64,000 nt of DNA, taken from Nymphaea colorata (Eukaryota; Streptophyta; Magnoliopsida; Nymphaeales; Nymphaeaceae). Positions 35,508-47,340 of the stretch are shown one piece after another. The first letter of the stretch is position 1. The number at the start of each line of letters is the position of its first letter. The stretch is from assembly GCF_008831285.2 (NCBI RefSeq), contig NC_045140.1:9542505-9606504 (forward strand), written 5' to 3'. Both the position numbers and the translations under genes were made by a program. A model generated the notes under the pieces. That model made no database searches and was not told the DNA's origin. It saw nothing but the letters and a program-made list of their open reading frames with translations.

Positions 35508-38138
35508 CAGACTGTAGGAGAAGTGTCACTGCGAGGAGGCAAAGCGGAGGAAGATCAGTATAGCAAACCTCTGTCAAAGCCCTTGCTTGCACGCTTTCTT
35601 CTCCAAAATCTTATAAGGTTGGTGCATATGATTTGTCTTTGTTGGAAAGTCTTCGTAGATTGGTGTGTATGATTTGATGTTGAGAGGGTGCCTTCTTTGA
35701 TGTGCACATGAACTGTTCGCTGAAATTCTTAAGTAACTTACATTCGTATTTGTAGTTCATCTGGTCCACATTTAGGACAGATTCGTTAAAATCTGTGTCC
35801 ATAGAAAAGAACACCAGTTTCATACTTCTTTTCTTGTTTATGCTTAGTCAGTAAGAAATTCTTTGAGATTAGACATGTATAGGAAGCTCTGGTGATTCTC
35901 TAATTGCCAACGAGTGATAGATTAGGGAATGGATTTATGGAGGTTTCAAGTTGTATGAAAATGAGAGGGGGAGACAGAAGCCAAAAGAAGACCATCAACC
36001 TCTTACGGGACCCTCTCTTTGGTTCCCTTTAACTGCTTATTTACTGATGTTAAATGTTGTCTAAGATAAAAGTCCGCACATGTTAGTTGTTGTTGTAAGT
36101 CAATCATGTATTGCAGGTTCCAACGATAATCAACACAAGCTGTGGAATGCTAACCTCAATGCAGGTTCCAGCTTGAGTGAACGCAACTTCCTTTCATTGA
36201 ATATCGCCTAAACTCACAAAGGTACAAAACAATCTTATCTACATGTGATGAGGATTAAAGCACAAGTAATTGCCTAAACTCACAAAATTTGACTTGATTA
36301 AAGAAAGGACCTTCGTAGAGCCTGGTATATATATATATATGAGTTAGAATTCATTTTATGGGTCGTGCATGTCTTTAGTCCCTTTTCTTATGTTTGGAAG
36401 TTAAGATGAGTCCACTGAATTGCTGTCATATTTTTTTATTAGTATATCTTTAATCTATTTGTTATTTTTGTGCTACTATAAAGGTTTAGAACAGAGAGGT
36501 TGTAGCTTCACTTTCAATTACTTTGGTTCATGTTATTGCATGCTTTGTTCAATTCACTTTTGATTGAAGCTATTCCCTGTTTAGTATAGGTTTAAGGTTT
36601 ACCTATAGGTTAGAGCAAACCTTTAAATCAAGTTTTTCACAATTTTACTGATGTTAAATGTTGCCTAAGATAAAAGTCCACACATGTTAGTTGTTGTTGT
36701 AGGTTAGTCATGTATTGCAGGTTTCGGCTATAATCTACACAAGCTGTGGAATGCTGACCTCAATGCAGGTTCCAGCTTGAGTGAACGCAGCTTCGTTTCA
36801 TTGAATATCGCCTAAACTCACAAAAGTACAAAACAATCTTCTCTACATGAGATGAGGATTAAAGCACAAGTAACTGCCTAAACTCACAAAATTTGACTTG
36901 ATTAAAGAAAGGACCTTCGTAGAGCCTGGTATATATATATATGGGTCAGAATTCATTTTATGGGTTGTGCACGTCTTTAGTCCCTTTTCTTATGTTTGGA
37001 AGTTAAGATGAGTCCACTGAATTGCTGTCATATTTTTTTTATTAGTATATCTTTAATCGATTTGTTATTTTTATTAGAAGTAGAGGACTCATCGTGAATA
37101 TCATCAACTGACATAGGATATTTTGTGCAACAAATGTGCAAAAGGCAAAAGGGAATTGGCGAGTCCAATGTAACTCAAATATTTGACCCAACTCATGAGT
37201 CTTTTAATTTGTTCATCAGCATGAAGAAAAGGCATAGACAAAATAGAAAAAAGTCCTTGTTACTATTCAATAAATTAAACAATGTATAAGCTTTTATGGC
37301 ACTATAGCAGCCGCATAAATGAAATTTGAATGAGCTGAACATAACCAAAGGCGTAACCTGGGTTTACTTGCAAAAGGATAAGCTTCAAAAGCTGATGTGT
37401 GGCATTTAGTCGCCTTATACATTTCCATGAAAGAAAATATTCTCTTCCATGCTTGAAAACCCATATATATCATTGAAAATTTTTAGTTTGCAAAGTAAAC
37501 AACAACTCTGATATACATAAACATGTGGAGCAGATGTTGCTGTAAAGATATAGGTTTATTTATGGCATCGTTTAAAAATATCATCCAGGCTATATTTTAT
37601 AAATGCTTGATACATGAGTCCATAAGTCAGGTTCAGGCAAGTTATCTCAATTAACTGGGCACAATCTATGTGTATATGTCTATGCAGCAGTTTAAGAACT
37701 GATCCAAGTTGACAAATCAAGAACTTAATGAAGAAAGAACATCTTAACATAAAAAAAAAAAAGTAAGTGTTTTTCTAAATGGAACATGTTAACATAACCT
37801 CCTCTAATATTGTAACTATTGTAAATCAAGAGAAAAACTGCTTAGTGTAGTTCGATAACTAGACTTACTCTACTTTTGTTTTCCAACAGTCTTTGTTTCA
37901 TGCTTTCTTAATTTTATGTTTTGTTGGTATATAGATAATGGTTAGATTATAGCGCTGGAATTGGCAATGTTACAAAAGTAAATTTTATTGAAATTTCATA
38001 ATCATATCCATTTGTATTAGGAGTATCATTGGCATACTTAGTGAATTTGTAAATAATTACTATAGTTAATACTGTTATATGTCAATTTTCTTTATGCATA
38101 TGTTTTCATATTGGAAAATATAGTTGTGAAGAAATATT
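35508..38138. other. Harbinger interior without recognised coding sequence
   Basis: This is the part of the Harbinger element between the Copia insertion and the first ORF. Its main feature is a roughly 430-bp direct duplication (36041-36469 and 36645-37072). Short (TA)n runs lie inside both copies. No protein family is recognisable. Confidence 0.5.
36041..37072. repeat. direct duplication of about 430 bp
   Basis: The segment starting TTACTGATGTTAAATGTTG at 36041 starts again at 36645 and both copies end at GTTATTTTT (36469 and 37072). Identity is high by eye, with small indels in the (TA)n and T runs. A 175-bp unrelated spacer separates the copies. Confidence 0.85.
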
Positions 38139-38144
38139 GTGGAA

Positions 38145-39150
38145 CTCATTACCATGGAAGAAAGTGCTCCATTAAAGGAGAATCTTACGCCGAGTGAAGC
38201 ACAAGTAGACTACTTAGTCCAACTTCTTTTGGAGGAATCACGCATTCCTGGTATGAAATCTGATGGAGGTTGGAAGTCGAAAGTTTATACAGCAATTGAA
38301 AAAAACATGATGGAAAATTTTGGTCCCAAATTCACTAAAGATAAAATAAAAAATAAATTGAAGTACTTGAAACCCAACCTGACAGTTATGAAGGAAATTT
38401 TGAATACAAGCGGGTTTGGGTATGACCCCATAAACAAATGCATTGATGTCGACCCCCAAGTATGGAGTGACTAGATTGAGGTATGCTATGGAGATCATAA
38501 TGGTATGTTATATCTAACATGTTTTTATTTTTGTAATATTTAAACACATAAAAATTTTTCAGAAATATCCGAATAGAAAAAAGTACAAAGGTCCAAAGTT
38601 ATGGAGGTACTATGAGGAATTCGCCGAGGTATCTGGCGATTCCCATGTAGCTGACAAAGAAGCAGACACATGCAACAACATGTTACATGAGGATACAGAA
38701 CCACTCCCAACTACACCTGCATTTCAATCGACTCCATTTTACATACAACCAGAAAGTTCACAATTATTCACACCCAATGCTCTATGAAGATACTCCTCCA
38801 CTACAATCGCCAATATCTCCAACTCTTACAACTCAAGATCCTCCATTGACAACTAATAGGACTACAAGTAGGTCTTGAAGGAATAGGTTAACCAATGACG
38901 AACAGTATTATAATTTGTAGCACAGTATTGTTGATGATGTCAAGACCATGACACATGCATGCAGAGGGGTTCAATTTGTCACATGTTGCGAACTACTGCA
39001 AGAGTTGGTTGAGGCTAGACAAATAGATATTGATACATAAGTGAAGAGTATGGACATGTTAGCAGAAGGCACCAACCCCATGATATTTGTCAACCTTCCG
39101 CCTTCACAATGGGTGTCTTGATTGAGGCATAAACTTGCTGATTCGTAGGT
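38145..39150 (+). pseudogene. Harbinger ORF1: Myb/SANT-like DNA-binding protein
   Basis: Exon 1 begins at ATG 38145 (an in-frame ATG at 38139? is upstream in the same frame, so the start is uncertain) and encodes a Myb/SANT-like domain with W-x-SKVYTAIEKNM, IKNKLKYLK and GFGYDPINK. An intron with GT at 38481 and AG at 38561-38562 joins DPQVW-xx-IE to KYPNRKKYKGPKLWRYYEEF, the usual continuation of this domain (HPxxKxYR...FYEDL-like). A TAG at 38472-38474 breaks exon 1 just before the splice. Beyond about 38780 the frame is shifted, and pieces of the C-terminal helix region continue to about 39150. In PIF/Harbinger elements this partner brings the transposase to the nucleus and the DNA ends. 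Confidence 0.75.
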
Positions 39151-39408
39151 AAGAGTTGATTGTTAATTATATATTTCATGGTTCATTATTGCATAATTTA
39201 TGTGTTTAAACATTTCTTATAACATTCTTCTGTGTTATTTTAATCTTGATGTTGTTTGCAATGGTTGTTGTTAAGATACGTCATTTTAGTTAATTTAGTC
39301 ACACATGGTTCATTAGATCTTTGAAGATATTTGTACACTGTCATGATGTTTGGTTTTTCAATAAGTTTTGTTATATTTTCATGCAGTTTAGTTGAAATGG
39401 TTTATATT

Positions 39409-40057
39409 TAGAGCTGCACAACGAGTCGAGCCAACTCGGGCTCGACTCGAACTCGCTTGAAAAAACTCGACTCGAGCTCGACTCATTTATAAACGAGTCG
39501 AGTTCGAGCTTAAAGTTAAACTCGAGTATGTTAACGAGTCGAGTTCGAGTTAATCAAGCTTGACTCGATTAAACTCGACTCGACTCGATTTTAATTTTTT
39601 TAAGTTTTCTTCATTATTTCGTTTTGTCTCGTTTTTTGTGTTTTTTTCCCTCCCATTTTTCTTTCCTCCTCTTTTTGTTTTCCCTCCCATATCTTTTCTC
39701 TTCTCCCGCCGCACACCTTTTTCTTCCTCCGCATTTAATGCCAATGCCATTATTTCATTCCCTTTTTCTCTTTTCTCTCGCACGCGCTTTCTCCCTTCTC
39801 CCACCGCATTTAATGCATTGCCATTAACACTGCCCTGCCCTACGTGTGGCAGGTGTTGAAGGAGCCGTGTGTGGAGAAAAGAATGAATGAGTCGAGCCGA
39901 GTCGAGCTCGAGCTTGAAAGCAATTTATCGAGTCGAGTTCGAGTTAAAGTCGTCCAGCTCGACACGAGCTCGAGTCGAGCTCGAGCTGACTAAATATAAG
40001 TCGAGCCGAGCTCGAGCTGGCTGAACTCGAGCTCGACTCGGCTCGTGTGCAGCCCTA
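39409..40057. mobile_element. hAT MITE with perfect 8-bp target duplication
   Basis: TTTATATT flanks it exactly (39401-39408 and 40058-40065). The ends TAGAGCTGCACAACGAGTCG and, inverted, TAGGGCTGCACACGAGCCG are terminal inverted repeats with the hAT TAGRG start. The arms consist of CGAGTCGAG and GCTCGAGCTCG words rich in CpG. The core (about 39595-39720) is pyrimidine-rich. No coding capacity; it sits between the two Harbinger ORFs. A decayed relative is at 47844-48338. Confidence 0.87.
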
Positions 40058-40153
40058 TTTATATTGACATGTTCGATGACGACGAATAACACGAGTGTTA
40101 CTTGACTCAGCTAGTTTTTGTCTTCATCTTTTTTTGGTTAAGATGATTACCTC

Positions 40154-41245
40154 AATCTATTAGGATTGCTCATCCATTTAGAGATGTTGGAACATCTTCT
40201 GTTCAACTCATGTTTCGAGGTCATCCTAGAAATTGTATGAACTTACTCCGTAAAGATCGGTGTACATATATGACATTATGTAATACTCTAAGAACTAGGA
40301 ATTTACTAGAGTCGTGCCACTCAGGATACCTTTCAACATCTTGGACAAACAATAAATAAATATGTCAACCTTATCCAACAAGCAATATGTTTACTAGGTA
40401 AGGATTACATCCAGTGGCCCAACGATGACATGCCAACTAATATTTGGCGATCTAAACGATTGTTTCCATACTTTCAGGTAATAGTGTTAACCAAAAACTC
40501 AACATGACACATAAAATATGTCTAACTTGCATATCTGCATATAGGATTGTTTAGGAGCAATTGATGATACCCATGTACCTACATGGGTCCCAACATCAGA
40601 TCAAGCAAGATTTCGCAATAGAAAATGAGTCATCTCTCAAAATATCATGGCTGTAGTTGGATTTGACACTCCATTCCACTATGTTTTGGCAAGATGGGAA
40701 GGAAGTGCAACAGACTCAAAAGTACTATGCAATGCACTTGATCATCTGACTGACTCATTTGTTGTGCCAGAAGGTACGTACTTCCACCAACCAATGCATA
40801 CCTTTTTACAAACATTTAACAATGTTTAAAGAATTTGTGTTCACTTGTAGGCAAATATTATCTTGTTGATGGGGGTTATCCAAACATTGTCAGTTTGCTA
40901 ACACCTTATCGAGGGCATTGTTATCATATGTCTGAATTTAACACACCGAGGGCACGCACACGCACACCTAGAAGTACTGAAAAATTATTCAACCATAGGC
41001 ATTCATCACTACGAAATGCAGTAGAAAGAACTTTTGGCATGTTGAAAAGTCGTTTTCCAATATTGAAAATGCAAGTGCAGTATCCATTCAAAAAACAAGT
41101 TCAAATTGTTCTTGCTACATGTATATTGCACAACTTCATAATTGAACACAATCCAAATGTCAAGCAATTTGTTAATGAAGATGCACCTTCAAATGATAAT
41201 TTTGTCGTAAGTGAACCGGGAATTACAAGTCAAACACATCAGTGA
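40154..41245 (+). pseudogene. Harbinger ORF2: DDE transposase (HARBI1-like)
   Basis: Three exons can be read. Exon 1 is up to 40477 (shifted frames upstream of 40370). Exon 2 is 40545-40773 and exon 3 is 40851-41245, with GT..AG introns 40478-40544 and 40774-40850. Spliced, the protein contains DCLGAIDDTHVP (first catalytic Asp), YYLVDGGYPN (second Asp) and HSSLRNAVERTFGMLKSRF (catalytic Glu), then CILHNFI, in the order and spacing of the HARBI1/DDE_Tnp_4 family. All three acidic residues are present. A TGA at 40627-40629 interrupts exon 2 just before VISQNIMAVVGFD (usual GVPSQN-like), and exon 1 has further breaks, so it is a recent-looking pseudogene. Confidence 0.85.
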
Positions 41246-42533
41246 GAAAGCAACAATTCTATGAGAACAACTGTAACAAATCAAATGTTTACAAATTATG
41301 AATTTAATAGTAAGTTTATTTATCGATTGACTATTGTTGCATATGGTTGTTTGACATTTGTTTTGTTTTGAATAGGACAACAAAGATGAAGCCTCGCCAG
41401 AAGTACTATGTCATGTTCGAAGGGAGGTTGTGAGGCATATATGATAGTTGAGAGTATTGCCAACCATTAGTATATCGATACAAGGGTGCACTCTTTAAAT
41501 CATTCGATACCTTCAAAGTTGCAGAATGTCACATGAATGTGTATCTCAATAAGAAGTATGGTGTGCAAGTACATAGAGCTACAGAGATTGACAATGTCAT
41601 CGCAAATGAAGAGCAAGAATATATGAAGTTTGTTGAACATAAGTGCAACCAGAAAGCAATGGTTACTTGTTTTGTGATTACGTGTTTTCTTTGTTGGATC
41701 TGTACTCATTAAACTTATATATTGGATAGGAATACACATTTTGGTTACAGGTTGTATAACCTTTATACCGGTTTAAGTGTGCTATGGCTCTAAATTGTTA
41801 CATTTGTTGGATTGTTTTGTCAAATGCAAATGGTTGCTCATGTTCTTTTTTTAATCTATATGATCATTGGTTGATGTATACAGATTAAAATGTGTTTACT
41901 GTTAAAAGTTGTTCAATCATCTTCCTTGAAATTTTGTTCAATCATCTTGCAGATACTTGTAGTTCTACTGATACACATAGGTGCGCTTACAGTCCTTGAA
42001 TACCTCTATTTGTTGGTATTTCACCAAGAAAAGCTACTTTTGGTTGTATCCATGACTGCTTAGAATCTCCTTCTGATGCATGTTCCACTCCAATGCACTT
42101 ACCTGTTTTGGCATTAACTGTTTCATCATTTTCATTTTATGTAATTGACTCGGCTAAGTATATTCAGTGGCATCCTTCCACAGAAATAAACTTTTGTTGT
42201 AATGATGCTTATGTAACACATGCACCTTTGCCATGCAGTATATGTTTCCTTGTTAGTTTAGTTCTTGTTGGTATCAGCTATGAATATTTTTATGATCAGA
42301 AGATCTTGTCAAAACAAGTTAAACATCTAGCTAGTATAAAGCATAAACCTTCATCTACTTTACAAAAATAACCTTGTTAGAATAGTCAACTTTGTAGATG
42401 CTCTTTTTCTGCAAACTTTCTCATTGGGTTGATTTTGATTATGTGATTCAAGTTTTGGTGATATGCTCATATTCTCTGTTTAGAGGTATATTCATCGTAA
42501 ACTTGAATAAATTTCAGCCACATCCAAAATGGA
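41246..42533. other. Harbinger right arm, unassigned
   Basis: Downstream of the transposase there is AT-rich sequence. A 92-codon frame at 42093-42371 extends upstream in frame to about 42016 (VGISPRKATFGCIHDCLES...), suggesting old coding sequence, but I do not recognise it. Confidence 0.35.
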
Positions 42534-42669
42534 GTGTGTGGCTCGGCCGAAGAACCTAATCATGCATCAGATATGTCAATGGATGCCAGTGTTGAAGAAA
42601 CAAGAGATTCTGTGGATGGATGGACTGTCATTACTTCGAAGAGGAACCGGGGTAGGAAGTCCACATAGT
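42520..42669 (+). pseudogene. possible captured terminal exon of a host gene
   Basis: After a TTTCAG acceptor-like site ending near 42519, an open frame reads to a TAG at 42667-42669. It contains HIQNGVCGSAEEPNHASD, then an acidic stretch and a basic end DGWTVITSKRNRGRKST. A polar acidic linker followed by a basic tail at the natural stop looks like the last exon of a real nuclear gene rather than Harbinger coding sequence. I cannot name the source. Its location near the right end of the transposon suggests capture. Confidence 0.35.
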
Positions 42670-43549
42670 CATTTATACCCAATGGCTTTTCTTTCAGCTT
42701 TGATAATTTCAGTCACCACACATAACTTGAATCTGGTTCTCAGTAATTCAATTTGAGTAATTCAATTTGGTTGTTGTGTTAAGATTTGGCCATTTGTTAA
42801 ACGATGCACCTTTGCTGGATTTGTGTTGCCTACTGCGTTGCCCAGCATTACTCAGATTATGATGGATTTATTTGTTGGCTTACATTGATATAAAAGGCCC
42901 CTATCAAACGGAGTCTTTACTGATTCTGCATTTTGTTGATTTGAGGAATTCCTATTTGCATATATGAGGAAGTTTGGTCCTGCATTGGGTTCCAGTTCCT
43001 ATAGAACTGAGGACTGAGAATGGGACCAACGGCACTGCCACTCGTTTCATGTGTCCAGGGAGGCTTCTTATCTGTGGCGAACCAACCACACAATCTTCAT
43101 CTCCAAAAATGGTCGAAACAGCCATTTCTAGTCGAGAAAGTGAAAGCAATTACCTTGCACAGTGGGATGTCTAGCATGGAACGGTTCTTGCGGCAATGGA
43201 AAAATAGAAAATGAAATGAAATGGGTCCATCTTGCAGCGGTTCTTATGCTATTAATAGGTATCATTATGCTAACCATGTTATGTGGATGCCCCGTTAATA
43301 ATGCGAGTTTATCCACGTGAAAATGGAGGAGAAAAAAAAACCACATCTTCCAACGGTCACCTAAAAAGTCTCTCCTTCATTTTATCCTGTGCACCAAACA
43401 CAGTTACTTTTTCCATGCAAAAATCTACCCTGCCATCAAACAGTGCCTCTTTCTAGAAGAAGGAAAATTTTCCTCCTGTTTTTTTTTTCAGAATTCTTTT
43501 TCATGATAAATTTACCACGTTAAATTCTTCCCTGCAATCAAACGGGGCC
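42670..43549. other. Harbinger right terminal region
   Basis: Non-coding; ends with the terminal inverted repeat at 43535-43549. A CCATCAAACA block at about 43432 also occurs in the left arm near 29652 in the same orientation. Confidence 0.5.
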
Positions 43550-43552
43550 TTA

Positions 43553-43931
43553 TGGACCGTTTGATGCATTGGAAATATGGAGTAGGAAAAAAGTTTTGAA
43601 AAACTTATTTCAGGAATTGAAGAAATTGAAACAAAATCCAAATTTCTACAACCCCTTTGTGTTTGCTGGACTTGGGTTTATGTTCCAGAAAATAAATATC
43701 TCAGTTTGATAGGAATGAATGATGAAAAAGTTTGAGAGCCCAACGATTACTTTTTTCATCCTAAAATTTTTTTTTCATCCCTTCAGGTGGGACAAAATTT
43801 TCGAAAAGAAATTTCTGCAAACCAACCCAACAGTTATTTTTTTAATCCTAAGTTTGATGAGCAAAAAAAATAAATAAATTTGAATTTTATTTCTAGTGCT
43901 ACAGAAAACATTCTATACATCAACCAAGCCT
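43553..43931. mobile_element. Tourist/Harbinger-type MITE abutting the large element
   Basis: Starts TGGACCGTTTGATGCATTG directly after the TTA of the large element, ends (inverted) AGGCTTGGTTGATGTATAG, and is followed by TTA at 43932-43934. Terminal inverted repeats agree at roughly 12 of 19 positions. It would thus share its left TTA with the right TTA of the large Harbinger. The weak repeats make the call moderate. Confidence 0.45.
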
Positions 43932-43934
43932 TTA

Positions 43935-45700
43935 ACATTTGTTATGCACTCAGGAAACTGTTTACACAAAAGAACATAATATATATATATATGCATTCAT
44001 CCATGACTACTCTAGTAAAATAGTCATGGTGACAGCGGATCTCAGCAGTTCGAGAACACCCCGTCCAACGGTTGAGATCAGCTTAGTGAAAAAAAAACAA
44101 AAGGAAAGTCAGGCGACGGCTGCCGGACTTTGTCCCTGGCCCTCTTCCTCCCCATCTCCCCTTCCCACCCGTGTGCATCATCTGACAAATGCTAAGATGG
44201 GGACCAGTCACCCTCCCACCGGCTAACCGTGAGACGACTGCAGATGAGATGGTCTGACCGTTGAATGTGAGCTGGCCGCTGCAGAGGACCATATTACCGA
44301 CCAGTGCTCGACACTTGACTGGTATGCCTCTTCTCCCTCTATCTTACAGAAAAATGTGGAAATTGGATATTGATCTATCAAAATTTATGAGGGTTTCAAA
44401 ATCAATAGTTTTAGGATGGGGTGAAATGGAGAAATCATAAAATATATAGCTTTAGGATATTCAATTGAACTAAAATAAAGAAAGTTCATAGTTCTTTTTC
44501 AAACGTAGCTACAAATTTAGATGTTGAACCTTCTCTGAGTTCTTGCCTTTTATCGGAATTTAGAAATGAGCCAGGTTTGAACATGTTAATAGCACCATTC
44601 GTTGTGGTCATGTGCACAACTTTGTTCAATGCACACATAACACCAATCACTCGCCTGTAGTTCACAAAATTTACATGATGTGCAATCCAGCATTTTGTAC
44701 TTTCTTTTTCTCCAAAAGATTGGTCTCGTAGTGAAATCAATTTTCTGATGATTTTGGACATGTGCATAGGTGCAATGCCAGCATCTTCTACCTGCAATTG
44801 GTTCAATGTAAATGTGGACAAGCAGCACTAGTAAGAATTGTCAAAAATGGACGAATTCAAGGAGACTCTTTTATGTATGTCAAAATTATTTATATATTTT
44901 GTTTTACAAAGTCATGTTTTTAACTTTACCCTTTATCATGGTCCATGTTATGTAAATTTTCTTGTGCTCATGTTGGGGGGTGCAATGAACTTTTGTGGTT
45001 GTTATCAATGGTGTTCTGAACAAGACGGATCCTACGTATTAAACGAAGAGAATGAAAGCCTTTTGTTGAATAAATTGAATTGTTGCAAAAGTCTGATTCA
45101 TGATCATGTACATTATGATAAAGTAAAACATACATGGTGCAATTCTCATGAACTTATTGAAGTCATAAGGCACCTAAATGTTACTAATGTTATACGTGTA
45201 AATCGTTAGTTGTCTTCATATGGTCACTAACGTCACAAACAATGTATTTAACATTATGTTCATAGCTAATGTGAATATCAATGTCGTCTTCATATGATCA
45301 CTAATCTGTATATATATGAAACGTGTTGTTCATAGTTCCCTTGAGTTCATATGTTAAGGTTGGAATGATGAAAAATGTAAAAGAACTAGATGTTAATTTT
45401 CCAATGCAAATAACTGCAAAACCTCTTCCTATGACCCTGAGCAAAACATAAGAGCTCGAGAAAACTAAAACAATTACAGGACATTCTTCTTCCTCATTTT
45501 CTTCTTCTTCTTCACCATCATCTTCGTCTTCATTCCATTGCTTCCTATAAAGAGGATATTTGCCACTGCCTGCATCAGTCACCTATCCACAAAAAACCAA
45601 AAAAAATAACATGTACGGATAGTAACATTGAGAACAAATAATATACTAAAAGAAAGAGAAATTATAAATTAACTTAAGTTGTCGGCGTCCTTCAACTTTG
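43935..45700. other. non-coding stretch
   Basis: No recognised gene. From about 44034 to 44330 there is a GC-richer segment with partly inverted GGTTGAGATCAG and CTGACCGTTGAA-like words, possibly an old MITE or captured fragment. Open frames at 44486-44821 (minus, 111 codons) and 44838-45209 (plus, 123 codons) match nothing I know. Confidence 0.35.
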
Positions 45701-46432
45701 TGACAGTTTCTCTTGTCCTGGTTTGGTCCTCCACATGAATGACAGTATTTATTTCACAATATTATTATCATGACCTATTTCTGCATAGTCATCACATGAG
45801 CAAATAAGGTATAGTTTATAGAAGACAATGGTATAACACGTCTTTACTCTTCTTTCATTCATAAATGACGTGCAAGAATCATGTCCATGTTTGTTACAAT
45901 TCGCACACATCTTTTGTAATTTGCTATGCATGATACTTAAAATGTAATGCTTGCAGTCTCCTTAACATGAACTGGACCACGACCTATGAAATTGATCGAT
46001 TCATTAGTCCCACTAGTGTTGCCGATGTGCATGGTTTGGGAACCTGCAAGACAACTTTGTTCAGTCATTGTCATATTTTTATTTTTCACGTCAAGGATAC
46101 ATTCTAATAACCTTTCAAACACGTCCACTACCTCCTCATAGCATGTAGCGTTTGACAATGCTTCATTCACACACTTGTTAGCCATTAACTAAAGCAAACT
46201 TTTCTTTACTAACAAGGATGCCCTTGCATTTAGCAACAAATAAGAAGATGAATTTTTTTTCCAAACAGCTTTCTTGGCTTGTCTTGTCCACCTTTTAAGT
46301 AAATAATTTGAAGGTAGTTGCTTTGTATGTTCTGCATTCAATATTGTAAGCATGTGACAACAAACAGTACCCAATGTTTTCCATCGTTTGCATTGACAAC
46401 TTGACAAGCACTGACTATCAAGTTCATATAAA

Positions 46433-46487
<55 letters not shown>

Positions 46488-47340
46488 TTTCTTTGCACTT
46501 CCATCTTCTTCAAATTGCTTCATCTGATACCCTTTCACCCTATTTGTGGGTTTATTCACGGTCTAAGAGCAACTCATGCATTCCAAAAACTCATGTTTCA
46601 AGTACTTTTTATATAACTCAAGAGTAAATATATTTTGCAAGTAGAATTCCAACTCTGAATGTGTAATGGTATGTTCAACTTCATTATTCATCTTGAAGTT
46701 TAATGTTTTTTCTTTGTATCGTTGATTGCTAATTCCCCCTTCATATTTGACAACAAAGTCACTCAAAATGTATTTGACTTGACCCAATTTTTTTAAATAA
46801 TTATTCATACTTTCACTTTGTTGTGTCATACAATACTTGCCATGAAAGTTTCGTTGAAATATAACTAAGCCCACGTTGTTCTTTCTTTCCATAAATTTGT
46901 TGCCTATTCAATAGTTTGTAATTGTGGATATTTCAAGTTTAGTTCCTGCCATCTAGCTTTTAACTCCTTAATTGTCTCGAACTTGAAAAACCATACATGC
47001 CACAAATGTTTAAATTGATGAACATGTTTATATAACCCAGCATATGTTGGTATTTTCATATGTGTGCCAATTATGGTACCTGTGCAGTGTGTTAGGAAAG
47101 GCTTTGTACACTGTTCCCCTCATTGCAAGATCATAATAAGTCAAAAAATGACACCTAAGATTGTCAACCCATACATTGAACCCATTGTTCAAATAGCCAT
47201 TTAACTGATTCCTTCTTTTCATTAATCAAACAATGTAGAAAAATGTACATTGAGCATGATGATTTATCCTAACAAATAGTGCCAGTGGCAAGTGATATTT
47301 ATTTTTCTTATATGTTGTATCAAATAATATCACAGAAAAT
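45701..47340 (-). pseudogene. FAR1/MULE-type transposase relic
   Basis: Read on the minus strand from about 47331: the MULE transposase block FDTTYKKNKYHLPLALFV (usual FDATYRTNKYxxPFxPFV), then DLAMRGTVYKAFPNTLHR (usual DxAMxxAIxxVFPxxxHR), then QQSESMNNYLKK (usual QRSESMNxFFKR) at 46563-46892. The SWIM zinc finger CQCKRWKTLGTVCCHML with the NYLLKRWTRQAK tail is at 46189-46407. A zinc-knuckle-like CANCNKHGHDSC is at about 45870-45910. Frameshifts separate all blocks, and a (TA)n tract at 46437-46485 lies between the QRSESMN part and the SWIM finger. No Mutator terminal repeats were found. It is related to the mobile relatives of FAR1/FHY3 rather than a host FRS gene; the decay argues against function. 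Confidence 0.8.
46437..46485. repeat. (TA)n microsatellite within the transposase relic
   Basis: About 24 uninterrupted TA units that split the transposase pseudogene. Confidence 0.95.

Larger units (their letters stand above)
29576..43549 (+). mobile_element. large PIF/Harbinger transposon with nested insertions
   Basis: The left end CGCCCCATTTGATTG (29576-29590) is matched, inverted, by the right end GGCCCCGTTTGATTG (43535-43549), and both ends are flanked by TTA (29573-29575 and 43550-43552), the usual PIF/Harbinger target. Two ORFs on the plus strand complete the diagnosis: a Myb/SANT-like protein (38145 on) and a DDE transposase (to 41245). Removing the nested Copia element and hAT MITE with their target duplications leaves about 7.9 kb, large for this family. 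The left arm contains a strong hairpin and a pyrimidine-rich leader ending in a GTGAGT donor-like site at 30040. The right arm carries an exon-like piece that may be captured sequence. Stops in both ORFs suggest it is no longer autonomous. Confidence 0.8.

Noticed and set aside
44838-45209. 123-codon cysteine-containing frame on the plus strand
   Set aside because: No signal, domain or splice context supports it, and it lies among transposon relics.
46374-46616. Open frame with a long Tyr-Ile repeat
   Set aside because: It is the translation of a TA microsatellite.
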